Source: Vicinamibacteria bacterium | Lineage (GTDB): Bacteria > Acidobacteriota > Vicinamibacteria > Vicinamibacterales > 2-12-FULL-66-21 | DNA: 6,830 nucleotides | NCBI GenBank assembly: GCA_025937075.1 | Contig: JAICSD010000246.1 | Coordinates: forward strand, 1 to 6,830 | Direction of reading: 5' to 3' | Shown: positions 1 through 6,681 of the stretch, in pieces | Layout: the number at the start of each line of letters is the position of its first letter | Numbering within the stretch: the stretch's first letter is position 1 | Made by a program: the position numbers and the translations under genes | Notes under the pieces: generated by a model | What the model saw: only the letters and a program-made list of their open reading frames with translations | Told to the model about the DNA's origin: nothing | The model's database searches: none

Positions 1-2034
1 CGCGCCGGCGCCGATCCCGCGGCCGTCGAGACCTCGTGGGGTCAGTTGTTCCTCGAGAAATACAACCGGCCGGAAGCGCAGAAGTCGTTTCAGGCGGCGC
101 TCGAGAGCGATGCGGCCTGGGCTCCGGCGCACGCGGGCCTCGCGCGCGTGTTGCAGGACGACGATCCGCCGGCCGCTGCCGAATCGGCGAAGCGCGCGAT
201 CGAGATCGACCCGCAGCTCGCGGATCCGCACCTCCTGCTCGCAGCGCTGCACCTCGATGAGGATCGGCGTGACGACGCCCGCGCGGAGCTGGACCAGGTG
301 CTCGCGACGAACGCATCCAACCTCCAGGCGCACGCCATGCTCGCGGGGATGGCGTACGTCCAGGACGACCGGGCGACCTTCGAGAAGGAGGTCGCGGCGA
401 CGCTCGCGATCAATCCCGCATATGGCGAGGTCTATCGCATCGCAGCCGAGCAGGCCGCGAGCCACTATCGCTTCGAAGAAGCGGCGGCGCTCGCCGAGAA
501 GGCGCTCGCGCTGGATCCGTCCGATACGCGGGCGTCCGGCGACCTGGGCATGCACCTGATGCGCACCGGGGACGAGACGGGCGCGCGCCGCGCGCTCGAC
601 CGCGCCTTCAAGGCGGATCCGTACGACGTCGTCACGTACAACCTGCTGTCGCTGCTCGACACGCTCGATCAGTTCGTGACCGTACGCGACGGCGACTTCG
701 TCTTCCGCATGCACCGCGACGAGGCGCCGGTGCTGCGCGAGTATGCGATTCCCCTCGCCAAGGACGCCGTCCGTACGCTGTCGGCGCGCTACGGGTTCAC
801 GCCCACCGGTCCGCTGCTGATTGAGATTTTCCCGGATCATGACGATTTCGCCGTGCGCAATCTGGGCCTGCCCGGCATGATCGGCGCGCTGGGCGCCTGC
901 TTCGGCAAGGTCGTCACGCTGGATTCGCCCAGGGCCCGGCATCCGGGCGCGTTCAGCTGGCAAGCCACGCTCTGGCACGAGCTCGCGCACGTCTTCACGC
1001 TGCAGCTCTCGAAGCAGCGCATCCCGCGCTGGCTCACCGAAGGGATTTCGGTGTACGAGGAAGCGCGGCAGCGCCCCGAGTGGGGACGCGACATGGAGGT
1101 GACGTTCGCCCAGGCGATGAACAAGGACAAGGTGCTGAAGCTGAAGGATCTGAACGCCGGCTTCACGCGCCCCGACACCATCGGCCTGGCGTACTACGAG
1201 GCGTCGCTCCTCGTCGATCACATCGTGAAGACGTACGGCGAGCCGGCGCTGCGCGCGCTGGTCGCGTCCTACGCGCAGGGTATCGAGACCGACGCCGCAT
1301 TGAAGCAGACGCTGAAGATCTCGATGGATGATTTGCAGGCGACGTTCGACAAGGCGCTCGAGCAGCAGTTCGGCGCGATGCGCGCAGCGCTGAAAGATGC
1401 CGACAAGCCTGTCGAAGGGCGTGACGTCAATGCCATGAAGGCGGCCGCTGCGGCGCAGCCCGGAAGCTTCATCGCGCAGCTCGCGCTCGGCGAGGCGCTC
1501 GCCACGGCAGGCGACGCTGCCGCGTACGCACCGCTCGAACGCGCCGCGGCGCTGGTCCCGGCCGCCACGGGTTCGGAGAGTCCTCACGCGCTGATGGGCG
1601 CGCTCGCCGAGAAGCTGAACGACCGCGCCCGCGCGATCGCGGAATACGAAGCGCTCATCACGGTCGATCACACGAATATCGACGCGGCCCGCAAGCTGGC
1701 TGAACTGGCGCGGGCCGCAAATGACGAAGGCCGCCTGACGCTCGCCCTCGAACGCATCGTCGCGCTCGATCCCTTCGATTCCGCCGCGCACACGAGCTGG
1801 GGACGGCTCGCGCTTCAGAAGAAGGATGCGGACCTCGCGACCCGCGAATTCCGCGCCGCGCTCCTCTCCGGCGCGGCCGACAAGGCCGCCGCGCATTGCG
1901 ATCTCGGCGAGAGCTATCTGCTCGCCAACCGTCCGGCCGATGCCAAGAAGGAAGCGCTCGCCGCCCTGGAGATCGCCCCCAGCTTCGAGCGCGCCCAGGA
2001 GCTGCTGCTCAACGCCATCGAGAGGAAATCATGA
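1..2034 (+). CDS. TPR-repeat protein with central peptidase-MA (gluzincin) zinc-metallopeptidase domain, 5'-partial
   Basis: The reading frame is open from base 1 with no stop, so the true start lies upstream; the TTG near 46 falls inside the first TPR helix and is not a convincing start. 677 residues are visible. Numbering from base 1, residues about 15-205 are TPR-like helix pairs, with recurring patterns such as A..LDP and A...L..ALA. Residues about 220-455 form the peptidase domain: HELAH at 326-330 gives two histidine zinc ligands and the catalytic Glu, and Glu347 in WLTEGISVYEE is the likely third ligand. This HExxH plus downstream Glu pattern is that of gluzincins (peptidase MA family). 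Residues about 480-677 are a second TPR array. All catalytic residues are intact, so an active protease is plausible; its substrate is unknown. No membrane segment is seen in the visible part, and any signal peptide would be upstream. The stop overlaps the next gene's start (ATGA), indicating coupled translation. Confidence 0.92.
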   Translation, partial: RAGADPAAVETSWGQLFLEKYNRPEAQKSFQAALESDAAWAPAHAGLARVLQDDDPPAAAESAKRAIEIDPQLADPHLLLAALHLDEDRRDDARAELDQVLATNASNLQAHAMLAGMAYVQDDRATFEKEVAATLAINPAYGEVYRIAAEQAASHYRFEEAAALAEKALALDPSDTRASGDLGMHLMRTGDETGARRALDRAFKADPYDVVTYNLLSLLDTLDQFVTVRDGDFVFRMHRDEAPVLREYAIPLAKDAVRTLSARYGFTPTGPLLIEIFPDHDDFAVRNLGLPGMIGALGACFGKVVTLDSPRARHPGAFSWQATLWHELAHVFTLQLSKQRIPRWLTEGISVYEEARQRPEWGRDMEVTFAQAMNKDKVLKLKDLNAGFTRPDTIGLAYYEASLLVDHIVKTYGEPALRALVASYAQGIETDAALKQTLKISMDDLQATFDKALEQQFGAMRAALKDADKPVEGRDVNAMKAAAAAQPGSFIAQLALGEALATAGDAAAYAPLERAAALVPAATGSESPHALMGALAEKLNDRARAIAEYEALITVDHTNIDAARKLAELARAANDEGRLTLALERIVALDPFDSAAHTSWGRLALQKKDADLATREFRAALLSGAADKAAAHCDLGESYLLANRPADAKKEALAALEIAPSFERAQELLLNAIERKS
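2022..2026 (+). promoter_or_regulatory. Ribosome binding site that fixes the DUF4159 start
   Basis: GAGGA lies 4 nt before the ATG at 2031, inside the last codons of the upstream gene. It supports 2031 rather than any of the upstream in-frame starts (the frame stays open back to before 1896). It also places a hydrophobic signal peptide directly at the N-terminus. Confidence 0.6.
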
Positions 2035-2843
2035 GCGGCGCGCTGGCGCGCCTCCTGCCGCTCGGCGGTGCTGCGGTGATGACGTGCGCCGCAGCCTGGC
2101 TGTACTCCGCGCGCGCCCAGGCGCAGCCCCCGCCCACGCCGGCAGCGCCGGACGTTCGCTTCGCGGGTCTGCAATGGACGTTCGCGCGCGTGCGCTACAC
2201 CGCGTGGACGATTCCGCCGCGCGCCGGGTTCAGCATGTACGACGAACCGTGGTACATCGACGCGCCCGCAGCCGAGTGGAACCTCTCGCGCCGCGTCCGG
2301 ACCGCGACGTCCATCCAGGTCAACGACCCCGTCGTCATCACGCTGGAGGATCCGGCGCTCTGGAACTACCCGTGGATCTACATCGTGGAAGGGGGCAACC
2401 TGCGCCTGAAGGACGCCGAGGTTCCCATCCTGCGTGAGTTCCTGCTGCGTGGCGGCACGTTGACGTTCGACGACTTCCATGGCCCCATCGAGTGGGCGAA
2501 CGTCGAGCGCGAGCTGAAACGCGTGTTCCCCGACCGGAAGATCATCGATCTGCCGCGCGATCATCCGATCTTCAGCTGCTTCTACAAGCTGGACGGCTTT
2601 CCGCAAACGCCCGGGCTCGGTTCCTTTCTTCAGGGCCGGACGTGGGAAAAGGGAGGCTACGTCGCGACGCTTCGCGCCATCGAAGACGACGCGGGACGGG
2701 CGATGGTGCTGATCAACTGGAACACCGACATGGGTGACGGCTGGGAATGGTCGAACGCGGCGGAGTATCCGGGCTACGTCAAGTACACGGCTCAGGCGTA
2801 CCGGATGGAGATCAACGAAGTCATCTATTCCCTCACACACTGA
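2031..2843 (+). CDS. DUF4159 domain protein with Sec signal peptide
   Basis: A 270-residue protein. Residues 1-31 look like a Sec signal: Arg7, a hydrophobic core at about 9-25, and an A-Q-A site with likely cleavage after Ala31, followed by a Pro/Ala linker. The Cys at 19 is not in a convincing lipobox, so a lipoprotein is unlikely. Residues about 41-270 match the DUF4159 family as I know it: an N-terminal FARVRY segment, then YPWIYIVEGG (113-122), LREFLLRGGTLTFDDFHGP (134-152) with an EW pair (154-155), a HPIF motif (178-181), and a C-terminal INWNTDMGDGWEW block (228-240). The family resembles a glutamine-amidotransferase-like fold without known catalysis; that comparison is from memory. 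It recurs beside MoxR, DUF58 and BatA genes, as here. The inferred role is an extracytoplasmic partner of the vWA membrane protein. The start overlaps the upstream stop by 4 nt and its TGA overlaps the MoxR ATG by 1 nt. Confidence 0.93.
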   Translation: MSGALARLLPLGGAAVMTCAAAWLYSARAQAQPPPTPAAPDVRFAGLQWTFARVRYTAWTIPPRAGFSMYDEPWYIDAPAAEWNLSRRVRTATSIQVNDPVVITLEDPALWNYPWIYIVEGGNLRLKDAEVPILREFLLRGGTLTFDDFHGPIEWANVERELKRVFPDRKIIDLPRDHPIFSCFYKLDGFPQTPGLGSFLQGRTWEKGGYVATLRAIEDDAGRAMVLINWNTDMGDGWEWSNAAEYPGYVKYTAQAYRMEINEVIYSLTH

Positions 2844-3853
2844 TGGACACCACGTCGCAGGCCACGCAGCCCGCACTCGCCGAGCGCGTCGCGGCCGGGC
2901 GCGAACGCATCCTCTCGGAAATCCGCAAGGTGATCGTCGGCCAGGAAGCGGTCGTCGAGCAGGTGCTGATCGCGCTCTTCACCGGCGGCCATTGCCTGAT
3001 CACCGGCGTCCCGGGCCTCGCGAAGACGCTGCTGATCAAGACGCTCGCGGAGATCCTGGACCTGTCGTTCAAGCGGATCCAGTTCACCCCCGACCTGATG
3101 CCGGCGGACATCACCGGGACCGAAGTGCTCGACGAGGCGGGAGGCCATCGATCGCTGCGCTTCGTGAAGGGGCCTATCTTCGCGCAGATTCTGCTGGCCG
3201 ACGAGATCAACCGGACGCCGCCGAAGACGCAGGCGGCGCTGCTCGAGGCGATGCAGGAATATCACGTCACGGCTTCGGGGCACACGTATCCGCTCGAGCG
3301 CCCGTTCTTCGTGCTCGCGACGCAGAACCCGATCGAGCTGGAAGGCACGTATCCGCTGCCCGAAGCCCAGCTCGATCGCTTCATGTTCAACGTCGTCGTC
3401 TCGTATCTGCCGGAGGACGACGAGGTGAGGGTCGTGACGCGGACGACCGGCGCTGACGAACCGACGGTCACGCGCGTGCTGAGCGGCGCCGAGATCCTCG
3501 AGTTCCAACACCTGGTGAGGCAGGTGGTCGTCGCGGAGGAGATCGCACGGTACGCCGTACGGATCGTCGACTCCTCGCGTCCCGGGCGGCGGCAGGATCT
3601 GCAGTTCGTGAAGGACTGGGTGAAGTGGGGCGCGGGGCTTCGCGCGTCGCAGTCGCTGATTCTCTCGGCAAAGGCGCGCGCGCTCATGCAGGGGCGGTAT
3701 CACGTCTCGGTCCAGGACGTGCGGGCGCTCGCGCATCCCATCCTGCGCCATCGCATCATTCCCAATTTCTACGCCGAGTCGGAGCGCATCACGTCCGACG
3801 TCCTCGTCGATCGGCTGCTCGAGGCCGTGCCTCCGCCCCGCAGCGGTATGTAG
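2843..3853 (+). CDS. MoxR-family AAA+ ATPase
   Basis: A 336-residue cytosolic ATPase of usual MoxR length. Visible motifs are Walker A GVPGLAKT (55-62), Walker B LLADEINR (117-124), sensor 1 in ATQNP (159-163), the conserved EGTYPLPEAQLDRFM stretch (167-181) that carries the arginine-finger region, and sensor 2 around Arg267 in GAGLRASQSL (263-272). The C-terminal lid holds HPILRHRI (298-305). All motifs are intact, so it should bind and hydrolyse ATP as a ring oligomer. MoxR ATPases generally act with vWA-domain partners to remodel or mature protein complexes or insert cofactors; the two genes that follow encode such partners. The start at 2843 is chosen because it overlaps the upstream TGA as TGATG and gives the normal MoxR N-terminus; the frame is open further upstream but only inside DUF4159. 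No clear Shine-Dalgarno precedes it, so translation is probably by re-initiation. Confidence 0.97.
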   Translation: MDTTSQATQPALAERVAAGRERILSEIRKVIVGQEAVVEQVLIALFTGGHCLITGVPGLAKTLLIKTLAEILDLSFKRIQFTPDLMPADITGTEVLDEAGGHRSLRFVKGPIFAQILLADEINRTPPKTQAALLEAMQEYHVTASGHTYPLERPFFVLATQNPIELEGTYPLPEAQLDRFMFNVVVSYLPEDDEVRVVTRTTGADEPTVTRVLSGAEILEFQHLVRQVVVAEEIARYAVRIVDSSRPGRRQDLQFVKDWVKWGAGLRASQSLILSAKARALMQGRYHVSVQDVRALAHPILRHRIIPNFYAESERITSDVLVDRLLEAVPPPRSGM

Positions 3854-3855
3854 CG

Positions 3856-4767
3856 ATGCCTGGCACCGCGCAGAACCGCGACCTCCGCTTTCTCGATCCT
3901 GCCGTCATCGCACGGCTCGGGTCGATGGAGCTGAAGGCGCGGACCGTGGTGGAAGGGTTCCTCTCGGGCCTGCATCGCAGTCCGTACAAAGGCTTCAGCG
4001 TGGAATTCGCGGAGTACCGCGAGTACTTGCCCGGCGACGATCTCTCGACACTGGACTGGAAGGTCTACGCGCGATCCGATCGGCATTACGTCAAGAAGTT
4101 CGAAGAGGAAACCAACCTCGAGTGCCACGTGCTCCTCGACATCAGCGCGTCGATGGGGTACCAGGGCGGCGGCGCGATGACGAAGCTCGAATACGGCAGC
4201 GTGCTCGCCGCATCGCTGGCGTATCTGATGAACCGTCAGCGCGACGCGACCGGCGTCATTTCCTTCGACGATCGGATCGTGTCGAGGCTGCCGGCGCGCG
4301 CCCGCCCGGGACACCTGCACGCGATCCTCATCATGCTGGATAAACTGACGGCGGGCAGACGCTCCGACGTCAGCCGACCGTTGCATCAGCTCGCCGAAGC
4401 GCTGGTGAAGCGGAGCCTCGTGGTGTTGATTTCGGATCTGCTGGACGATCCCGCATCCGTCGTGCGCGGGCTGAAGCACTTGAGGTTCCACGGGACCGAT
4501 GTCATCGTGTTCCAGCTCCTGGATCCGTACGAGCTGCAGTTCCCGTTCAAGGCCGCGGCGCGGTTCATCGACCTCGAGGATGCGGAGACGGTCACCGCGG
4601 ATCCGGCGCGGATTCGCGCTGAATACCTGCGGGCGCTCGAGGCGATGCGAGCCACATACGAGCGCGAGCTGCGCGGCGCGGGCATCGATTTCATCACGCT
4701 CGATACGTCGAAGCCGCTCGACTTCGCGCTGCTCGCGTATCTGGACGCGCGGAGCCGGAGGAAGTAG
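3856..4767 (+). CDS. DUF58 / vWA-like protein, soluble short form
   Basis: A 303-residue protein. The DUF58 signature runs through residues about 44-85: YKGFSVEFAEYREYLPGDD, then LDWKVYARSDRHYVKKFEEE. It is followed by the vWA-like portion with a DISAS metal-site motif (Asp95, Ser97, Ser99) and a later Asp195 in LISDLLDD. The position often held by a MIDAS Thr seems to be Ser170 or Ser173 in RRSDVSRPL. No membrane segment is seen, so this is the short cytosolic form; longer DUF58 proteins carry N-terminal membrane helices. By analogy with other MoxR-vWA pairs it is a likely adaptor of the ATPase encoded 2 nt upstream. The ATG at 3856 lies just after the MoxR stop with little Shine-Dalgarno support, which suggests re-initiating ribosomes. 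The frame is open upstream to 3625, but that stretch lies within MoxR and lacks DUF58 similarity. Confidence 0.95.
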   Translation: MPGTAQNRDLRFLDPAVIARLGSMELKARTVVEGFLSGLHRSPYKGFSVEFAEYREYLPGDDLSTLDWKVYARSDRHYVKKFEEETNLECHVLLDISASMGYQGGGAMTKLEYGSVLAASLAYLMNRQRDATGVISFDDRIVSRLPARARPGHLHAILIMLDKLTAGRRSDVSRPLHQLAEALVKRSLVVLISDLLDDPASVVRGLKHLRFHGTDVIVFQLLDPYELQFPFKAAARFIDLEDAETVTADPARIRAEYLRALEAMRATYERELRGAGIDFITLDTSKPLDFALLAYLDARSRRK

Positions 4768-4773
4768 CTCCTC
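4757..4773 (+). promoter_or_regulatory. Strong ribosome binding site of the BatA-like gene, within a small hairpin
   Basis: GGAGGAAG (4757-4764) is the strongest Shine-Dalgarno in the window, about 10 nt before the ATG at 4774. GAGGA (4758-4762) is exactly complementary to TCCTC (4769-4773) with a 6-nt loop. The stop codon of the upstream gene (4765-4767) lies in that loop. A ribosome finishing the DUF58 gene would open the stem, so coupled initiation is possible; this regulatory reading is inference, and a 5-bp stem is weak. Confidence 0.5.
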
Positions 4774-6675
4774 ATGGCCTTCCTGACGCCGCTCTATCTG
4801 CTCGGCGGCCTCTTCATCGCGATCCCGATCGTGCTGCACTGGCTGCGGCGCGATGTCGCGCCATCCGTGCCGTTCACGGCCGTCCGGCTGTTGCGCGGCA
4901 GCCCGATCAGCCGATCGCGGCGCCGCCGGCTGCGCGATCTGCTCCTGCTCGCGGCGCGTGTCCTCGCGCTGCTCCTGCTCGCTGCATCGTTTGCGCGCCC
5001 ATATGTTGCCGGGGCGCGCGCCGCCGCGGGCGCCACGATCGTGGCGGTCGACCGTTCGTTCAGCATGAGCGCGCCGGGCGAGATGGCGCGCGCTCGCGCG
5101 CTCGCGCGTGCTGCGATCCAGGAGGCGCAAGCCGATCGAATTGCTGTGGTGGGCTTCGACGAGAAGGCCGACGTGCTTGCGCCCTTCGGCACACCCGCTG
5201 ATGCGAGGCTGGCCGTCGATCGGATCGAGGCGGGGTTCAACGGGACGCGCTACGCGGCAGCGTTCGGCAAGGCGGCGGAACTCGCAGCCGGTGCGGGCGC
5301 CGCGCGCGTTCGCCTCGTGCTCGTGTCCGACCTGCAGCGCAGCGGCATCGAAGGAGGTGCGGCCGCGCTGCCGTCGCACATCGAGCTCTCGGTACGCGAT
5401 GCAGGAGCGCCGCCGAAGAACCTCGCCGTCGTCGAGGTGCGGTTCGATGCGCTTCCGCCTGAAGGCGGAAGCCACGAGACCGGAAGCGACAAAGGCGGAA
5501 GCCACGGGGAGGCGGAAGTCGCGGCGATCGTGCGGAATTTCGGCGGCGAGCTGGCGACGGCGGAGGTCCAGTTGGAGTCCGCCGGCCACGTTCGAGCGGC
5601 GCGCCGCGTTTCGATCGAGGCGGACGGGTCGGCGACGATCGATTTCGGCGTGCAGCCCGCTTCCGCTCCGATCAGCGTCCGCGTCGCCGACGCGGAGGGA
5701 TACGCCGCAGACAACGTTCGCTACGCGGTCCCGCCCGCGCGCACGCTGCCCCGCGTGCTCGTCGTCGGGGGCGCGGCCGTATCCGAGCAGGGATTCTACG
5801 TAGCCCGCGCCCTCCAGGCGTCGGGCGAGAACGGTCCCGACTTCGACGTCCGCACCATCAGCACGCAGGCGCTCAACGCGCTCGACGCGCGCGAGATCGG
5901 TGGGCAGGCCGTCATCGTGCTGCTGTCCACCCACGGGCTCGACCGGCGCGCGCACGCGCTTCTCGCGCCATTCGTGCCTGCCGGCGGGGCCTTGTTCATC
6001 GCGGCCGGCCCGGACGTCGACGCGAACGTCTTATCGACTGTGCTGGACTGGTCGCCGCCGCTCCAGGCGCAGGACCGGAACGCGGCCGGGGCGCTCGCCG
6101 CCACCGACCTCCGCCATCCAATCTTCCGTCCCTTCGACGCCGTCGCGGCGAACTTCGGGCAGGTGTCGTTCGATCGGATCTGGCAGATCGATCCGGGGAA
6201 GGATTGGCAGACCATCGCGCGCTTCACGGATGGCGCTCCCGCACTGCTCGAACGCTCGAGCGGCCGGGGCAAGGTCCTCCTGTTCGCCTCTGATGTGGGC
6301 CACCGGTGGAACGACTTTCCGCTGCACGCGGTTTTCGTCCCCTTCGTCCAGGAGTCGGTGCGCTACCTCGGTGCGCGGCCGCCGAGTGCCTCGTCTATCC
6401 TTGTGGACGAGGTTCCCCCGGGCGCTGCCCCTCAGCCGGGCGTCGTATCGTTACAGGGACGCTCTGTCGCGGTGAACGTCGACGCGCGCGAGAGCACGCT
6501 CGACCGTCTGACGCCAGCCGAGTTCGCGCGGATGATTGCACGGAGCGGAGGCGAGACGCGACGTCTTTCCGCTGCCGCCGCGCAACAGACCGAAGCCGCG
6601 CAGCATTACTGGCAGTACGGGCTGCTGCTCATGCTCGGCGCGCTGATTGCTGAGAGCTTCGCCGGATCGCGCTAA
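4774..6675 (+). CDS. BatA-type membrane protein with vWA domain
   Basis: A 633-residue membrane protein. Residues 1-77 match the BatA (aerotolerance regulator) N-terminal domain, with membrane helices at about 4-23 and 55-75 separated by a basic loop including SRSRRRRLRD. The vWA domain spans about 87-210 with an intact MIDAS: DRSFS (Asp93, Ser95, Ser97), Thr158 in GFNGTRY, and Asp186 in VSDLQRSG. Next comes an Ig/CARDB-like beta domain (about 216-320, containing AIVRNFGGEL), interrupted by a repetitive Gly-Ser-His insert at 231-245. An amidotransferase-like region follows (about 326-530), starting RVLVVGG and containing LRHPIF and GKVLLFASDVGHRWNDFPLH. A C-terminal membrane helix lies at about 611-630. 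The vWA and later domains would sit outside the cytoplasm between helices 2 and 3. The start is supported by GGAGGAAG and by the helix immediately after it. The protein is the likely membrane anchor of the MoxR/DUF58 module; the 'aerotolerance' name is historical and does not prove a role here. Confidence 0.93.
   Translation: MAFLTPLYLLGGLFIAIPIVLHWLRRDVAPSVPFTAVRLLRGSPISRSRRRRLRDLLLLAARVLALLLLAASFARPYVAGARAAAGATIVAVDRSFSMSAPGEMARARALARAAIQEAQADRIAVVGFDEKADVLAPFGTPADARLAVDRIEAGFNGTRYAAAFGKAAELAAGAGAARVRLVLVSDLQRSGIEGGAAALPSHIELSVRDAGAPPKNLAVVEVRFDALPPEGGSHETGSDKGGSHGEAEVAAIVRNFGGELATAEVQLESAGHVRAARRVSIEADGSATIDFGVQPASAPISVRVADAEGYAADNVRYAVPPARTLPRVLVVGGAAVSEQGFYVARALQASGENGPDFDVRTISTQALNALDAREIGGQAVIVLLSTHGLDRRAHALLAPFVPAGGALFIAAGPDVDANVLSTVLDWSPPLQAQDRNAAGALAATDLRHPIFRPFDAVAANFGQVSFDRIWQIDPGKDWQTIARFTDGAPALLERSSGRGKVLLFASDVGHRWNDFPLHAVFVPFVQESVRYLGARPPSASSILVDEVPPGAAPQPGVVSLQGRSVAVNVDARESTLDRLTPAEFARMIARSGGETRRLSAAAAQQTEAAQHYWQYGLLLMLGALIAESFAGSR
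5451..5518 (+). repeat. Palindrome plus 15-nt tandem repeats inside the BatA-like gene
   Basis: Positions 5451-5460 and 5463-5472 form a perfect 10-bp inverted repeat (GCTTCCGCCT / AGGCGGAAGC) with a 2-nt centre. The right arm runs into AAGGCGGAAGCCACG (5462-5476), which is repeated exactly at 5492-5506. A degenerate copy lies between them (5477-5491, 10 of 15 matching), and another GGCGGAAG occurs at 5511-5518. CGGAAG cores fall at 5466, 5481, 5496 and 5513, so the spacing is 15, 15 and 17 nt. In the gene's frame it encodes GGSHE, TGSDK, GGSHG. Another + frame reads a KAEAT-type repeat. From memory, such GGSHE/KAEAT motifs recur in Acidobacteriota proteins, which would make this a dispersed genomic element. 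Confidence 0.8.
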
Positions 6676-6681
6676 CGGACC

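Noticed and set aside
1896..2030. Upstream extension of the DUF4159 gene
   Set aside because: The extra 45 residues are out-of-frame translation of the TPR gene and would bury the signal peptide. The start at 2031 has a ribosome binding site and ATGA overlap.
2078..2090. Possible lipobox cysteine in the DUF4159 signal peptide
   Set aside because: The residues before Cys19 are V-M-T, not a lipobox consensus, and an A-Q-A signal peptidase I site follows at 29-31.
1914..3751. Two minus-strand open frames of about 310-320 codons
   Set aside because: They mirror the DUF4159 and MoxR genes, have low-complexity Arg-rich translations and no supporting start signals.
4939..4982. A 14-nt direct repeat (CTGCTCCTGCTCGC) 30 nt apart
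   Set aside because: It encodes the Leu/Ala-rich second membrane helix of the BatA-like protein; repeated Leu codons explain it.
5085..5110. GCGCGCTC short tandem sequence
   Set aside because: It encodes an Ala-Arg-rich helix (ARARALARA) and is explained by composition and codon bias.
5451..5518. CRISPR array or rho-independent terminator
   Set aside because: The period is only 15 nt with no spacers, so it is not CRISPR. The hairpin lies inside a long gene, has a 2-nt loop and no T-tract, so it is not a terminator.
3769..5955. A 728-codon open frame on the minus strand
   Set aside because: It lies opposite DUF58 and BatA-like genes with strong family motifs. The translation is Arg/Ala/His-rich with no recognisable domain, as expected of antisense frames in high-GC codon usage.
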